DNA from: Adineta steineri
Lineage: Eukaryota; Rotifera; Eurotatoria; Adinetida; Adinetidae
Reading direction: 5' to 3'
DNA length: 64,000 nucleotides
Assembly (NCBI GenBank): GCA_905250115.1
Contig: CAJNOI010000021.1
Span: forward strand, 62,001 to 126,000
The notes beneath the pieces are model-generated. The model saw only the letters and a list, made by a program, of their open reading frames with translations. It was not told the DNA's origin and searched no databases. Within the stretch, counting starts at the first letter, position 1; each line of letters starts with the position of its first letter. Position numbers and translations under genes: made by a program. This document shows, one piece after another, positions 1 through 11,325 of this stretch.

Positions 1-44
1 CTAGATATAAACATCAATTTTCATTAAAATTTTATACGATCCAA

Positions 45-948
45 ATGAATAACGATAGTTTTTTAGCTACGTTAGACGAATTTATAAAAACAAGCAATCA
101 AATTATTGAAAAATTAAAAACAGAATTAGAGTGGATTAATGATCATCGTACAAGATGCAATGTTGCTAAGACAGTGGGTACTACTGCAACAGTAGGCGGC
201 GCAGCTGTTGTAGTAGGTTCACTTCTTTTAGCTCCATTTACAGGTAATAAAATTTATAAAAGAAGCATCCAATGACTAAATTTTTCAATTTATTGGATTT
301 ATAGGTGGTGCTTCAATTGTAGCCGCAACTGGTTACGGCGTTATAGCAGGTGCAGCAGGAGCCGCCGTAAATATCACAACTGATATAGCTGATCTGGTAA
401 CGACGAGAATTGAAAACAGTCAAGTCAAAGATATTTGTGGCCGAAGAAATTATGTAGCTGATCGTTTGAAGGTACATTTTGATGAGCTTGAACGTGTGGC
501 TACGGAACTAAGACGATTAAATGTTGGAGAAACAGAAGCCTACGCTTTATCATTAAAAAACTTGGCTTCAAAAGGTAATAGCATCAGAACATCGTCTAGT
601 AGTATAGTACAGCTGAGCAAATGTGCACAACTGGCAAATGGAACTTCTAGCATGCTTTTGCGTGGTGGTGGTAATTTTTGGAAGGGTATGAGATTGCAAT
701 CTGAAACATTAATGAAAGTACTTGGTTATTTTGGTTTTAATGTGGGCAAAACAGGAGCTATGGCCGTTGTTCGATCAGGTACAGCAATACTTAGTGGAGC
801 TTTTGCAATCTATGATGTTTACTCGTTAATAAACAGCATTAAAAATAATCATCCAACTGCAGATGCTATTTCCGAAATGATCAAACAGATGAAAGAAGAG
901 CTGAATGAAATGAATGAATTAAGAAGCATATGCAAGCAGCTGGTATAA
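45..948 (+). CDS. Apolipoprotein-L-like protein, 2 exons
   Basis: Exons 45-243 and 305-948 join in phase 1 across a 61-bp GT-AG intron and give 280 residues. The N-terminal part is helical. A Gly/Ala-rich hydrophobic stretch follows at about residues 50-95, with the intron inside it, and is consistent with a membrane-inserting hairpin. A second hydrophobic Gly-rich patch lies near residues 180-230, and the C-terminus is charged and helical (MIKQMKEELNEMNEL). This layout is that of the apolipoprotein L family, whose vertebrate members bind lipid and can form membrane channels; a role here is inference. The first exon starts with ATG after an AT-rich leader. It is convergent with the gene at 1771-2893. 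Without a profile search the family call stays moderate. Confidence 0.6.
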
Positions 949-1770
949 TTACATTTAAAAAAACTATCAAAAATCTAATTAAATATGGCCAAAAAATTAA
1001 TTTTAATCAAGGGATAACAGATTTCAATAAGCATTTCCCAGACGAATCGATTTTATCAGATTAAATTATGAAAATTTTTTGATTAATTTTTCAAATTTAA
1101 AACACGAATGTTCATCAATTAAACTCTGAAATCAATAAAAACCTTTTATATCAATTGAGATTTTGAAAAATAATTATAAATATAAAAAATGCTAATCAAT
1201 TAAAATCACAATGAAGGAGAATTGTGTTTTCTTCCATTCTTTAGAATCCTCGCATCGATAAATAGTAGGTACAACAGTAGAACAACCTATAATATCCTTA
1301 TCATGTCATCAGAGATGATATAGTTCGATTATACCCACTCATTCATGCAAAACTACTGATGATCCAGATTAAAATCGATTTTTGAATGGAAGTCGAGTGA
1401 GATCAGATTAAAATCAAACATAACATATTCTAGATGCTTGCACATTTGGAGGGTAGTTAAAGAAAATCTTGGGGATGTGAGTGTGGGCCGGTGAGGATGT
1501 GGGTATGGATGCGGATGCGGGTGTGGGCGTGGGTGCGGGTGTGAGTGTGGGCATGGGTGAGAGTGTGGTAAAGAATAGAGGAAAGAAGCCGATATCTTTT
1601 CACCTGAACCTTCAAAGACGATCTAGATTAAGAATCGAAAAGAGAAAAATCGTTAAAAAAGAACAAAAAACAAGACAGACCAATAAAGAACGGCTGAAAA
1701 ATAAAATTTTTCGTTAAGTTTCAGTTTAAGCTAGAATAGTTCTCATTACACGACAATAACAAATTACCAT
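949..1770. other. Intergenic spacer between two convergent genes
   Basis: No convincing coding region. The distinctive content is the G/T-rich degenerate repeat at about 1465-1572, listed separately. The rest is AT-rich unique sequence. An open frame at 1481-1717 runs through the repeat and has low-complexity, non-protein-like composition. Confidence 0.6.
1465..1572 (+). repeat. Degenerate TGTGGG-like G/T-rich tract
   Basis: About 100 bp built from variants of gtgggt, gtgagt and gcgggt units on the plus strand, with almost no C. The unit resembles the TGTGGG-type telomeric repeat that I recall being reported for the bdelloid Adineta vaga. Similar shorter tracts occur at about 4917-4977, 27003-27093, 47858-47925 and 51546-51608. 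Confidence 0.6.
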
Positions 1771-2893
1771 TTAATCCATATGCTGCAAAAGTTCTTGAGC
1801 GATATATTCGATTGCAATGCTTCCTGTAATTCCTCCTATAACACCACCGATTATGCTTCCAACAACAGCACCTATCGGAGCTCCAATTACTGCGCCTACT
1901 GGACCAGCTGCTGCACCAACACTTGCACCAACTTCTGCTCCCATCCAAGATCCACCAACTGCGCCCCCTGCTCCACCTATCCATCCACCGGCTATAGAAG
2001 CACCTACATTTATTGTATGATAAGGTACTGTTTTGCTTCGTTGTGCTTCTTTCAAACACGCTTCTAAATATTTAATGATTTCTTGAGTATCTTCCCGCTT
2101 TTCTTGATATTTTTCTTTTTCCAGATATTGTCTTAATTCTTTTATTGACTCTTGATAAAAACGAATTTCTTCGTCCACATTAATATCGTCATGTATTGCT
2201 TTTACAAGCCGTACTCCATCAGTTATTAAAGACACTACAAGAAGGCCTCGCCCAACGTATTCCAGTGTTGTATGTGCTACTTTCGCACCTTGTATAACCT
2301 TTTTGGACACTTCAATATGTGGATTGGCTCTATTTGGATATCCGTGTGGATCGATATTAATATGATGAAAATCAGCTCCTCTATGTGGGTTGTCGAAGCG
2401 AATGATTGAAAGTCCTAATAGATGAAAACAAACAGTCAATTAAAATAAACAATATGAGGCAAATTTTTTTATATGATTCGAGTCATCAAAAATTTCATTA
2501 TATCGTTCTTAAATAGCTATTTTTGTGGAGAGATCTGTATTGAAACCTCTATTAATGAGCATCTCTCTGCATATTTTCTGGCCGGATAATGTTTACTATG
2601 AAAGGGTTTTACTGTAGTTTTCAGTAATAATTGATGATACATCGTGATTATTATTATCATAATGATAAAAATTTGATTAGCTGTTTGCATTTTAATTTAC
2701 CGGTAGGTTTTCCATCTTTGATTCGACCTAAATGCATATCTCTTATACCAGCTTGAGTTGCTCCGTTTAAATGACTTGACGATATCAACTTATAGCGCGT
2801 TTGCATTGTTTTACTCGTTTGCAATATCTCCATGATCCTTCCCATTTTCTTTAGACCTTCGTTGGATTTTTTATTTTTATTATTTGCGGACAT
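1771..2893 (-). CDS. Glycine-zipper protein with bacterial-effector-like N-terminal part
   Basis: Minus-strand exons 2701-2893 and 1771-2414 join in phase 1 across a 286-bp intron, giving 278 residues. The splice restores a continuous motif, KPTG-LSIIRFDNPHRG, followed by HHINIDPH and NPHI. This Asp/His/Pro-rich signature resembles the ends of bacterial secreted polymorphic effectors; I cannot name the family with certainty. A hydrophobic segment and a charged coiled-coil region (about residues 100-185) follow. The last 70 residues are a glycine zipper (repeated GG and GA with Val/Ile), as in membrane-inserting proteins. The gene has an animal-type intron. It faces another Gly-rich membrane-type gene at 45-948. 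Function unknown; transfer from bacteria is an inference. Confidence 0.6.
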
Positions 2894-4090
2894 TTTTGTT
2901 TTGAAGTTTGGCTAAAAACAAAAGATTAATTTAAAATACTGATGTTGCAGAGTAAAGTAAAAAAGATGCAATACAAAATCCATTTTTTTCATTATGATTT
3001 CAGTGAAACGACCACCTGCATTGCTCTTAATGATTCATCAAAGATTGAATTTAAATACTATACTCACTATTCAAGCAATGAACAATATGTAAATGATATA
3101 CGACGTGATAAGTACGTAAACCAAAAGCAAAGTTTCAAGCAGTAAACGGCTATCAAATGAATTATAAAACAAAAATACTATTTTTGTAATGTCGTGACAT
3201 TATTGTCGAAATCTTCCAACAGCGTCACATTTTTTCCCTTTACATCTATTTCTTTTTTCTCTTTCTTTCTGTAGAATATTTCACCACATTGCTTACGTGT
3301 GTATATACCTTCATATCTCTTATTTTGCTTTAAAACATCAGCAACTATAACATCTTGTAAATCGTTTGTATGCATAAGTGGTTACCACATGCTACAGACT
3401 TTTTTCTCCTATAAGCGTTTCCGAGCAATACAGTTTGCTTGCATAAACAAAAAAAAATATATCTTCACATCTCTTATTTCATTAGTAGATTCCTTTATCC
3501 TATTTGAAATGCAGTATTATTCCACCCGGCACTACTTCTTGATCATTCGTTAAAACGTGACAATTTTCGATAGGTAACGTTGATTGTAAAATATTTGACT
3601 TTGCATAGAATACTTTTTTTTAGTAATAGGCCGCGCTTTGACGTGTTATTTTTCATTTCTTATCTGCTAGAATAGTATCATGTCCTTCGACCATAATATA
3701 TATTTTGTACACTCACTATTGCCTACTGCTCTTTTTTCTCTGTCTCTCGCATGAGAAGAGGGCGTTGGTTTTTATTTCGCCTTTATCATAAAAATAATCC
3801 ACAAGCAACTTCAACAGTGTTAGCGTTGGTAATGAATCACTCAATGCTAAACTTGAGATTAAGTTGGTCTAATTGGTTTACGACATATGCCTGGATTAGA
3901 GTCTCACGAAGATCGTACTTTTCTCTTTCTCCTTCGTATAGTTTTATAGAACTATTTTACTTCATATGAAAGATTTCTGAATATTTTCAAAAAGTAAACA
4001 TTTTTTCTATTATTATTTCTTTTGATTGTGGTATTCTTCTAATTTGGTTGATGTTAGATTTGTGTTTAACAAGTAAACTCTAAAGAAACA
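2894..4090. other. Intergenic, no supported gene
   Basis: Several frames of 60-85 codons exist here (for example 2942-3145 plus, 3178-3375 minus, 3751-3969 plus). They are short, lack splice partners and show no recognisable domain. I see no repeat structure. Confidence 0.5.
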
Positions 4091-4618
4091 ATGGATTATA
4101 CAATGAAAAAAATTAGTAAAAATATAATCTCATTGACTCAAAGTGATTCTGATTCCGATGGTTCAAAATGGGTGGAAAGTAAGAAATTACTAGCTCGCAA
4201 GATTTTCTATCAAGATCAAGCAAAGGTGATTGTTGTGGTTTCGAAGAGTGGTCTTACAGACATATTAAGTGATCAGGTGTCAAGTTTTCGTGACTCTATT
4301 AAATACAGTAATGATTTATCAATCACATCGTTAAAATTTGATAATATCGACTATTATATAACGTTAATGGAAAACGTACCCGAAGAAATTATTGATGATT
4401 TAGTAAACAGTCAAGAATTCATATGGGGCAATTTGTGGTTATTCCGCATAAATAAAACGGAATGGAATTTGAATGATAATTTAATTAATGAGATTAGATG
4501 TGTATTATCAAAAAGCACTTTTTTAGAAACGCCCAACATTAGTAGTGAATTATTAGCAAGTACATCTGATGGCTGTGAATTGTTATGGTTCAATCCAAGT
4601 TCGAATGAAGTTTGATAA
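4091..4618 (+). CDS. Orphan acidic protein, single exon
   Basis: An intronless frame of 174 residues begins with ATG in the context aacaATGG. It ends just before an AATAAA signal near 4703, so a complete small gene is plausible. The N-terminus has a Ser/Asp stretch (SDSDSDGS, about residues 17-24). The rest alternates predicted strands and helices (KVIVVVSK, YYITLMENV, LWLFRINKTEW). There is no signal peptide or membrane segment. I do not recognise the family. Confidence 0.55.
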
Positions 4619-5229
4619 ACTGCTGATTTATTTTGTTTCTACTTCATTCATGAAAATATTTTCATTTGTCTGTCTGTTTGAACATTGTCCTTGTTATATT
4701 TGAAATAAATGATGAAAAATATTACTCAATGATTGACTGTTTTGATATTAAAATACTTTTATTTACAAAGAGAAAATCTCATGAAGTTCTATATAAAATG
4801 TAAAATATCCTTTGTTTTATACAGTTATTTTTGCCTGCATCGAATCTTCAGTTGATGATGGCGATGCATTGACATATACAAATTGTTAAATCACAGATCT
4901 ATGTTTTTTAGCTAGCTTGAGAGTGTGAGTATATTCTACTGCAAATACTCCCACACCCACCCTCAAGATGCATGAATATTTTATTTCTATTTAATAATAT
5001 TTTTATTAAAATAATTGAATATTATTCCTTCGCTATAAACACATACTACAACAAATAAATATGTTTAAAATACAAAAGCATTGAATAATTTGTGTTTATA
5101 TATAAATGATATCACGCAAACATATATATATATATATTTCTAATATTGTCAAATTCATGTAAATAAAAACAAGCAAACAAACTACACAAAAACATGCAAA
5201 CATTCTCAAAACATACAAAAAGCAAAATA
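4619..5229. other. Intergenic with AT microsatellite
   Basis: Lies between convergent genes. It contains an AATAAA signal for the upstream gene, an alternating AT run near 5122-5139 and the C-rich hairpin at 4917-4977. No coding signal seen. Confidence 0.5.
4917..4977 (-). repeat. Short hairpin with TGTGGG-like arms
   Basis: The left arm reads cttgagagtgtgagtat. The right arm is the reverse complement of cttgagggtgggtgtgggag followed by tat. The two arms are near-inverted copies separated by about 13 bp. Same sequence family as the tracts at 1465, 27003 and 51546. Confidence 0.55.
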
Positions 5230-8200
5230 TCACCGATTAAGAATACAATTTAAAGATGATAATGAACGAGTTATATGTTCATTCTCATGTGAAGTAAGCA
5301 TTGTTGTTGATATACTATAAGCACGATCACGAATTCGTTCTTCTTGTGAAGGAATTGAAATTAATGTATGTGGAAGTCTTGCAGGTTTATCTGATATCAT
5401 AGAAACGGAAAATGATCGTTCACGAAGACGATATCGTAATGTTTCATTCTCAAATTTTAATTGACAATTATCTCGTTCAAGTTGTGTTACTTGTTCTTTT
5501 AATACATCACGTTCAACAACAGCAGCTCTAAAAATATTCAAAACAAACACATTATTTAATCCATATAAGAATTTAAAGAAGAAAAAGCAGTGATTCAATA
5601 TCAGCTTTTAAATCAAATAGTATTGTCTTTTAGATGATGAAATTTATTTCGCTTAATTATATAGAAGCAATATGTACTTAGCAAATATAAAATAAATAGA
5701 TTGAAGACCAACTTTAAAGAAAAAATAGTTTAGATGTGTTTCCTAATGGTTGAGAAAATTAAAGAAAATTTTTTTAACTTACTTTTCACTTAATTGTTTT
5801 TGTCGTAGAAGATATTCAAGATCTTGATTTCGATTTTCAGCCATATCAACACGTTTTCGTAATGCTTTAATATCAATTAACTTAAACAAAAAAAATTTTA
5901 GAATTGAACAAAAAAAACATCTTTTGATTCTCATACTTGATTTTCTTGTTCATGAAGTTTTGTTCTTAATTGTGCAATTTCTTTATTTTTAAGTTCAAGT
6001 ACTGTTTGTAAACTAGTTCGATCTTTTTCTAATGTATCAACATGACATAATAAAACATCTGCATGTTCACTATTTTCCATTGCAGTTACAAAACCATTCA
6101 CTTTTTCTTGTAATAATAAACAATGCGAATCAACTTGAGTTTTTTCATTCTAAATATATAAAAAATTTTTTAGAAAAACTAATCCATTAAAATATTTACT
6201 AATAAATTATTTAATTTTTGTTGAGATTCATTTAATTGTTGTTCATGAGTTTTATTAAGTATTTCAATTCGATTTTGATATTGTTTATCCAATGCAGTTA
6301 ATTCATTCTTATGTGATAGTTGTAAATGTTGAATTGAAGTCTAATTAAGAAAATTTTTATTTATAAAAACAAAAAAAGTTTTGTTTACTTTTAATTGATC
6401 ATTTTTTCTTTGAACTAAATAAGAAGAAAATAATTTATTAGAAAATAAAATTAATAACAAACCTTTTGATAACTGAGATTCATGTTGTTGTCGAATATGT
6501 TCATTCTAATAATAATTATAGAGAAAAAAATTAATTAAAAAAATAATTTTGTCTTTACTTCATCAATATAATATTGACTGAAAATATGCATAAGATCAAA
6601 TTTCTTAAGTAAATATTGGTAAGAATTTTTTAAATGTTGATTATTTGTTTGAAGAGATTGATTAAGATTTTTTTCACTAAATTAAAATAAAGCGAAATAT
6701 ACTTCTGTTTTTTTAGACGAATATGAAATTTACATTATTAATTGCTGTTCAAGCTTATGGAGATTATTTTGAGATTCCTCAAGTTTTATTAAAGTATTTT
6801 GTGTATTCGAACTTTTAGTAACTGATGCTAAATCTGATTGACTACTGTTCAATGAGTTCGATGACGAAAACGATAAACTTTGTTCTAAATATAATAAAAT
6901 AAAATTTTTCATAAATATAATCAAAATTAACATACTCGATTGTGATGTAAGTGAAGTTACGGATTGTGCTGAATTAAGTTTAAGTTTCGGTATTGATCCT
7001 TTTCTTGCTGGAATAATTGATGGTTTTCGAGGAACTATGTTAGTAACTGGTCGTTTTGTTGTTGGTGGTGGTGGTGGTATTGGCCGTCGTTCTACCGCTA
7101 ATAATAAATAAATTTGGATTTTTTTATTATTTTTATTAATTAAAGAATCTCTCTTTACTTTTTTTGATAGGTTGAATTGCTGAAGGTTTCTTAGTGATAT
7201 TTATTCGTTCATCTTTTTTATTTATTTTCGCTTTATCAATTTTAGTAAATGAAATATTATCATTTGAATCAAATGTTAAATCTGTTTGAACAAATTTTGT
7301 TAATTCGATTGGAATTAAAACTGACGATACAGATGATTGACGAGTTCGATTTAATTGTTCATTCGTTGTAGATTCAACTACACTTTCGTTATCTAATTCA
7401 TCTGTTTCTTCATCAGTTTCTTCTTCACTAATTGTTATTGACGATGATTGTCGATCGATTTGTTGTTGTTCTTGTTGTAATTGATGTAAAATTAATGAAA
7501 CACTATCAGTAAAATCCACTTCAATTGTTTCTGGTGCTATTTATTGAAAATTAATATAAGATGAATAAAAAAAAGAAGAAAATATTGTTAAAACATACGT
7601 TCATCAATTGCGATGGATTGTTGTTCAACCTTAATAGTTGTCTCTTCCTTTGGTTGTTCAGCAGTTAATAAAATAATTTCCTAGAGTATGTATTAATTTT
7701 ATTAGAAAAAAAGTCTTTTTCAATACTACAAACATGATTATCATTCACTATTGGTTCATCGAATGTCACCGGTTGCGTACTTGTTGGAGTTGGTACAATA
7801 TCTGGTAATTGAACAGACTTTGATTGATCAATTTTATTAATTGATGATGTAAGCGTTATTGAACGTGTCAATGTTGGACGTTTTAAACGACTTACTGCTC
7901 TTTGTTGTGACTAAAATATTATATTAAAATTTAATTTGAACGAAAAAATTTTCTTACTGATGCTCGTGCTCGAGGTGCGCAAATAACTTTATCGTGAGGT
8001 ACAAATACTCCATGATTTGATGGGCATTGAAAATAACTTCATAAGCGAAAAAAAATGTAGATAAATATATTTATGAATAATATTATTTATACCGAACATC
8101 TTTTACTTCACCATCATGTTTACCATCTGGTTCATCGAGTTCAACACCACAAAATATACCTTGTGCAAATTTTACTATACCTATATAGCGTAGAGTGCCA

Positions 8201-8787
8201 CCTTTAAGTCCATTTACTAAAACACGACTGCCAACTGTTAATGATGGTTTACTAAAAGGATGAATAAATAATATATGTCGATTAATAATGCATTAACTCA
8301 CTTATTAGTTTCAGTAACAATTGGCATCGGTACTGTTGGACGAGGACCAACTATATCGGTTGTTGGTCGTAATCGTAAAGGTAAAAATGATTTACGTTCA
8401 CTTGCAACCTAACAAACGAATAGATCGATTACATACACACAAAAAAAAGACACTTCTCTGCTCACTACCAGACGCATTAATCTATTCTTTAGCGAAAAGG
8501 AAAGGTGGTTAACGATCGATATTTATATATACTGTTTTATTCCCCGTTGGCATGAGCATGAACAGAAAGAAAGAACATTACCTACTGTAACTTTAATGTA
8601 CACATATACACATATATATATATAACATCTACTGCTTTTTTTTTCTTTTCTCCAATATGTTCATTGTTACTAATCATTCATCTGAAGATGCCTTTTGTAT
8701 ATTATATATGCACGGATGTTAGTTATCAATCAAATAGATAGATTGAGCAATACAAAAGAAAAAAATTTATCTTACTGGAACACTCAT
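5230..8787 (-). CDS. CAP-Gly domain coiled-coil protein (CLIP-like), 16 exons
   Basis: I traced 16 minus-strand exons with consistent phases: 8776-8787, 8302-8408, 8093-8251, 7958-8036, 7734-7910, 7599-7680, 7159-7536, 6936-7097, 6734-6884, 6559-6676, 6463-6505, 6389-6414, 6200-6340, 5937-6149, 5783-5880 and 5230-5527. They give 747 residues. A CAP-Gly domain spans about residues 44-108 (GVELDEP, then GKHDG at 83-87, then RYFQCPSNHGVF). It is followed by a Ser/Thr/Pro and acidic linker with a Pro run, then long coiled coil from about residue 440. CAP-Gly domains bind EEY/F tails of tubulin and EB proteins, so a microtubule plus-end linker role is expected. The usual GKNDG motif has His in place of Asn. 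Exon 1 encodes only four residues. Some acceptor choices are judgement calls. Confidence 0.82.
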
Positions 8788-11325
8788 GTGTTTGTTTGTA
8801 TTTCAATAATGGTTGTGTTAAAATAAATGTTTATTCACAACACATTTAATCACCGGAAAGAAAGAGACCTTGTAAGACATCTTACGAAGTAGAAGGTATA
8901 TGCTGAATTTTCATTGTCATTGACATGTCTTCTTGTTGAAGTTAATAGGACTCAATTGGTAAATAAGTAACAACCAATAGAAAATGCGCTTAAAAGAGAG
9001 CGCACTTGTGCAATTATAATAAATTTACAAACAACAAAAAACAATTTTCATAGTATCTTATTTAATTTATTAGAAATAAATTTATATTCACTAGATTACA
9101 TGAATAATATTATTTTGATTATTAACTATCACATAATGTGAACATATTTAAATAACTCGTTTGAAATATATGCATCGATATTTATTTTACCTTGACCTTT
9201 TCTTTTTTACTTCACACTAACTTTAAGTACCACTTAAAAAAATATGAAACATTAACAATCAGATTTGTCAATAATAAATTTTTTTTTCAACTTCACCTAA
9301 TCGACAGGATCATTCACAATGAATAATTTATGTACATAAAGATAAGAAGACAATACATTAGATCTATTTTTTATTTGATCGAAAGAACAAAAAATAAGTG
9401 ATAAGAGAGTTCAATATCTTTGATGTAATTATTTTGAATTCAAACAAATTTTCTAGTTCATCTTTTTTATCATAAATTGTCATGACGTAATGAAAAAAAA
9501 ACAAGAGAAATTGTGCATCTTATATTTTTCTATTCAAATAGTATTTATTTCCTTTCAATTGCGTTGGAATGTAACGATGCATTATTGATTGAGTATAATT
9601 TCTCATGATCAATTTAATTTATATATTTCCTGTATGTGTCACAATCATCATGGGAATTGATATTAATAAGGATTTTTCTTTCTAAATTATTCTAATTAAT
9701 AAAGACAAAGAAAGTGTTCAAGTACAATTCTATTGATATTATGTCACTTATGAAGGTTATTACAATCAAGTAAATAGTGATGAACTTATTTCCATATCAT
9801 TAGATCATTATTGAATTATGTTATACTACAATAGTAATAAAAAAAAATGTTTTTCTGTTTCTTGCAATTCAAGACGATCTAAATAATAAACAATTGACAT
9901 AGGACTTCTATATTAATCCGATAAATGCAAATATTGACAGTTGTTTAATGAAAACTCTTTCTGAAAACAATATTCAATTGAAAAATCTTTACAAATAAAT
10001 TTATCTAGTTGATCTGATCAATCAGAATTTTATCATACTTATTTTTATTTCCTTTCACAATGGAATTACTAAGAATCGAAAAGTAGCCCTCAATCTTTCC
10101 CTAACACCGACAAAAGTCGTTTCTTTATTGCCACATTATATTTGTTATATCCAGATTGATTATCGACATAATCCACTAGTAAAATATTATGAAAAAGAAT
10201 ATTCAATATCTGGATTACATATTCAGATCAATATCAATATTTATAGTGACATTAAAATATTTTTGTATTATTGTTTCAATTATTAATATTTTCCATTTGA
10301 AAAAAAAACTTCTTTATGACTTGTATATCCTTTCTTTTTATCTAATTCATAAATCATTTTTTATATGAACAAGATACGATTATGTGAAGTTATATTTACT
10401 AAATAAATCTCATTAAAAAATTCGTCTAAAATTTATGTGCATAATAAAATACAAAATAAACGAACAGATGAGTATATTTATGTGGAGCAAATTCTAATAA
10501 AATAAAATAAATCATTATTTTCTTCCCATGAGACGCATTACTAACTTTTCTATTTGATCATATCAAAATTCGTTGTCCTTCGTGTGGATGTTATGCATAC
10601 TAGTCTAACTCCTCAAGTTTCTTTTGACTAGAATTGAAAAATATTATACTTAACTAATATTTAGACAGCAGCGATCGGTAAATTTTTCTTTTGTAACTAA
10701 AGAAATTAACTTTTTTTGTATAAAAATAAAAACAACAACAAAAGGATCATATTTCAATACGTTTCTATCTTTGTCAAATGGATAAAGATGTGTTTAAAAC
10801 AAAATGAGTAAGAAGTTTGAATTCGATTAGCTACATAACCTACGCATAAAAATAAAATTATGAAATAACTTTATTTACTTCATTTTAGTATTGTATGCAG
10901 ATCCTCTTGTTTCGAGATGATGAGTAATATTTTGCCTACACACTTAACATTTGATACGTTTCTATGTACGAAGAATAATGAAATGGCATTTGCGTATATT
11001 GATATTATACTCATGTTGTTAGTGACCATTTTCTCTCTTCTCTTTCCGATTTTGTATGGTAACTGACAACAAAATCCGATCCCAAAAGAAGTTATATGAT
11101 ATTCTAGGATAGAAAAAAAAAGATTTTATCCGCCTCTTTACTTGACTAATTCTATGGAGAGACAGAGAGAGAGAAAAAATTGAATATCGCATATAAAAAT
11201 CAAAAGCAAACGAATTTCTTTCATTCATTTATATTCAAGCAGATAAACTCGATTTGAATATACATATATATTATTTCATTGTTCTTTAGATTGAATTCAT
11301 TTTTATTCTTTGCCGACTTAACGCA
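8788..11325. other. Gene-poor 2.5-kb intergenic region
   Basis: Very AT-rich and upstream of two divergently transcribed genes (CAP-Gly on minus, EGF-module gene on plus). I see only short chance frames, homopolymer runs and a ga-rich tract near 11158-11178. No splice-linked coding signal, RNA gene or inverted repeat stood out. Confidence 0.5.

Noticed and set aside
1780-2067. Plus-strand frames rich in Pro/Ala/Thr or Cys/Ser
   Set aside because: Antisense shadows of the glycine-zipper coding exon; repetitive Gly codons give open frames on the other strand.
2942-3969. Three 65-85 codon frames
   Set aside because: No splice partners, no conserved motif, unremarkable composition.
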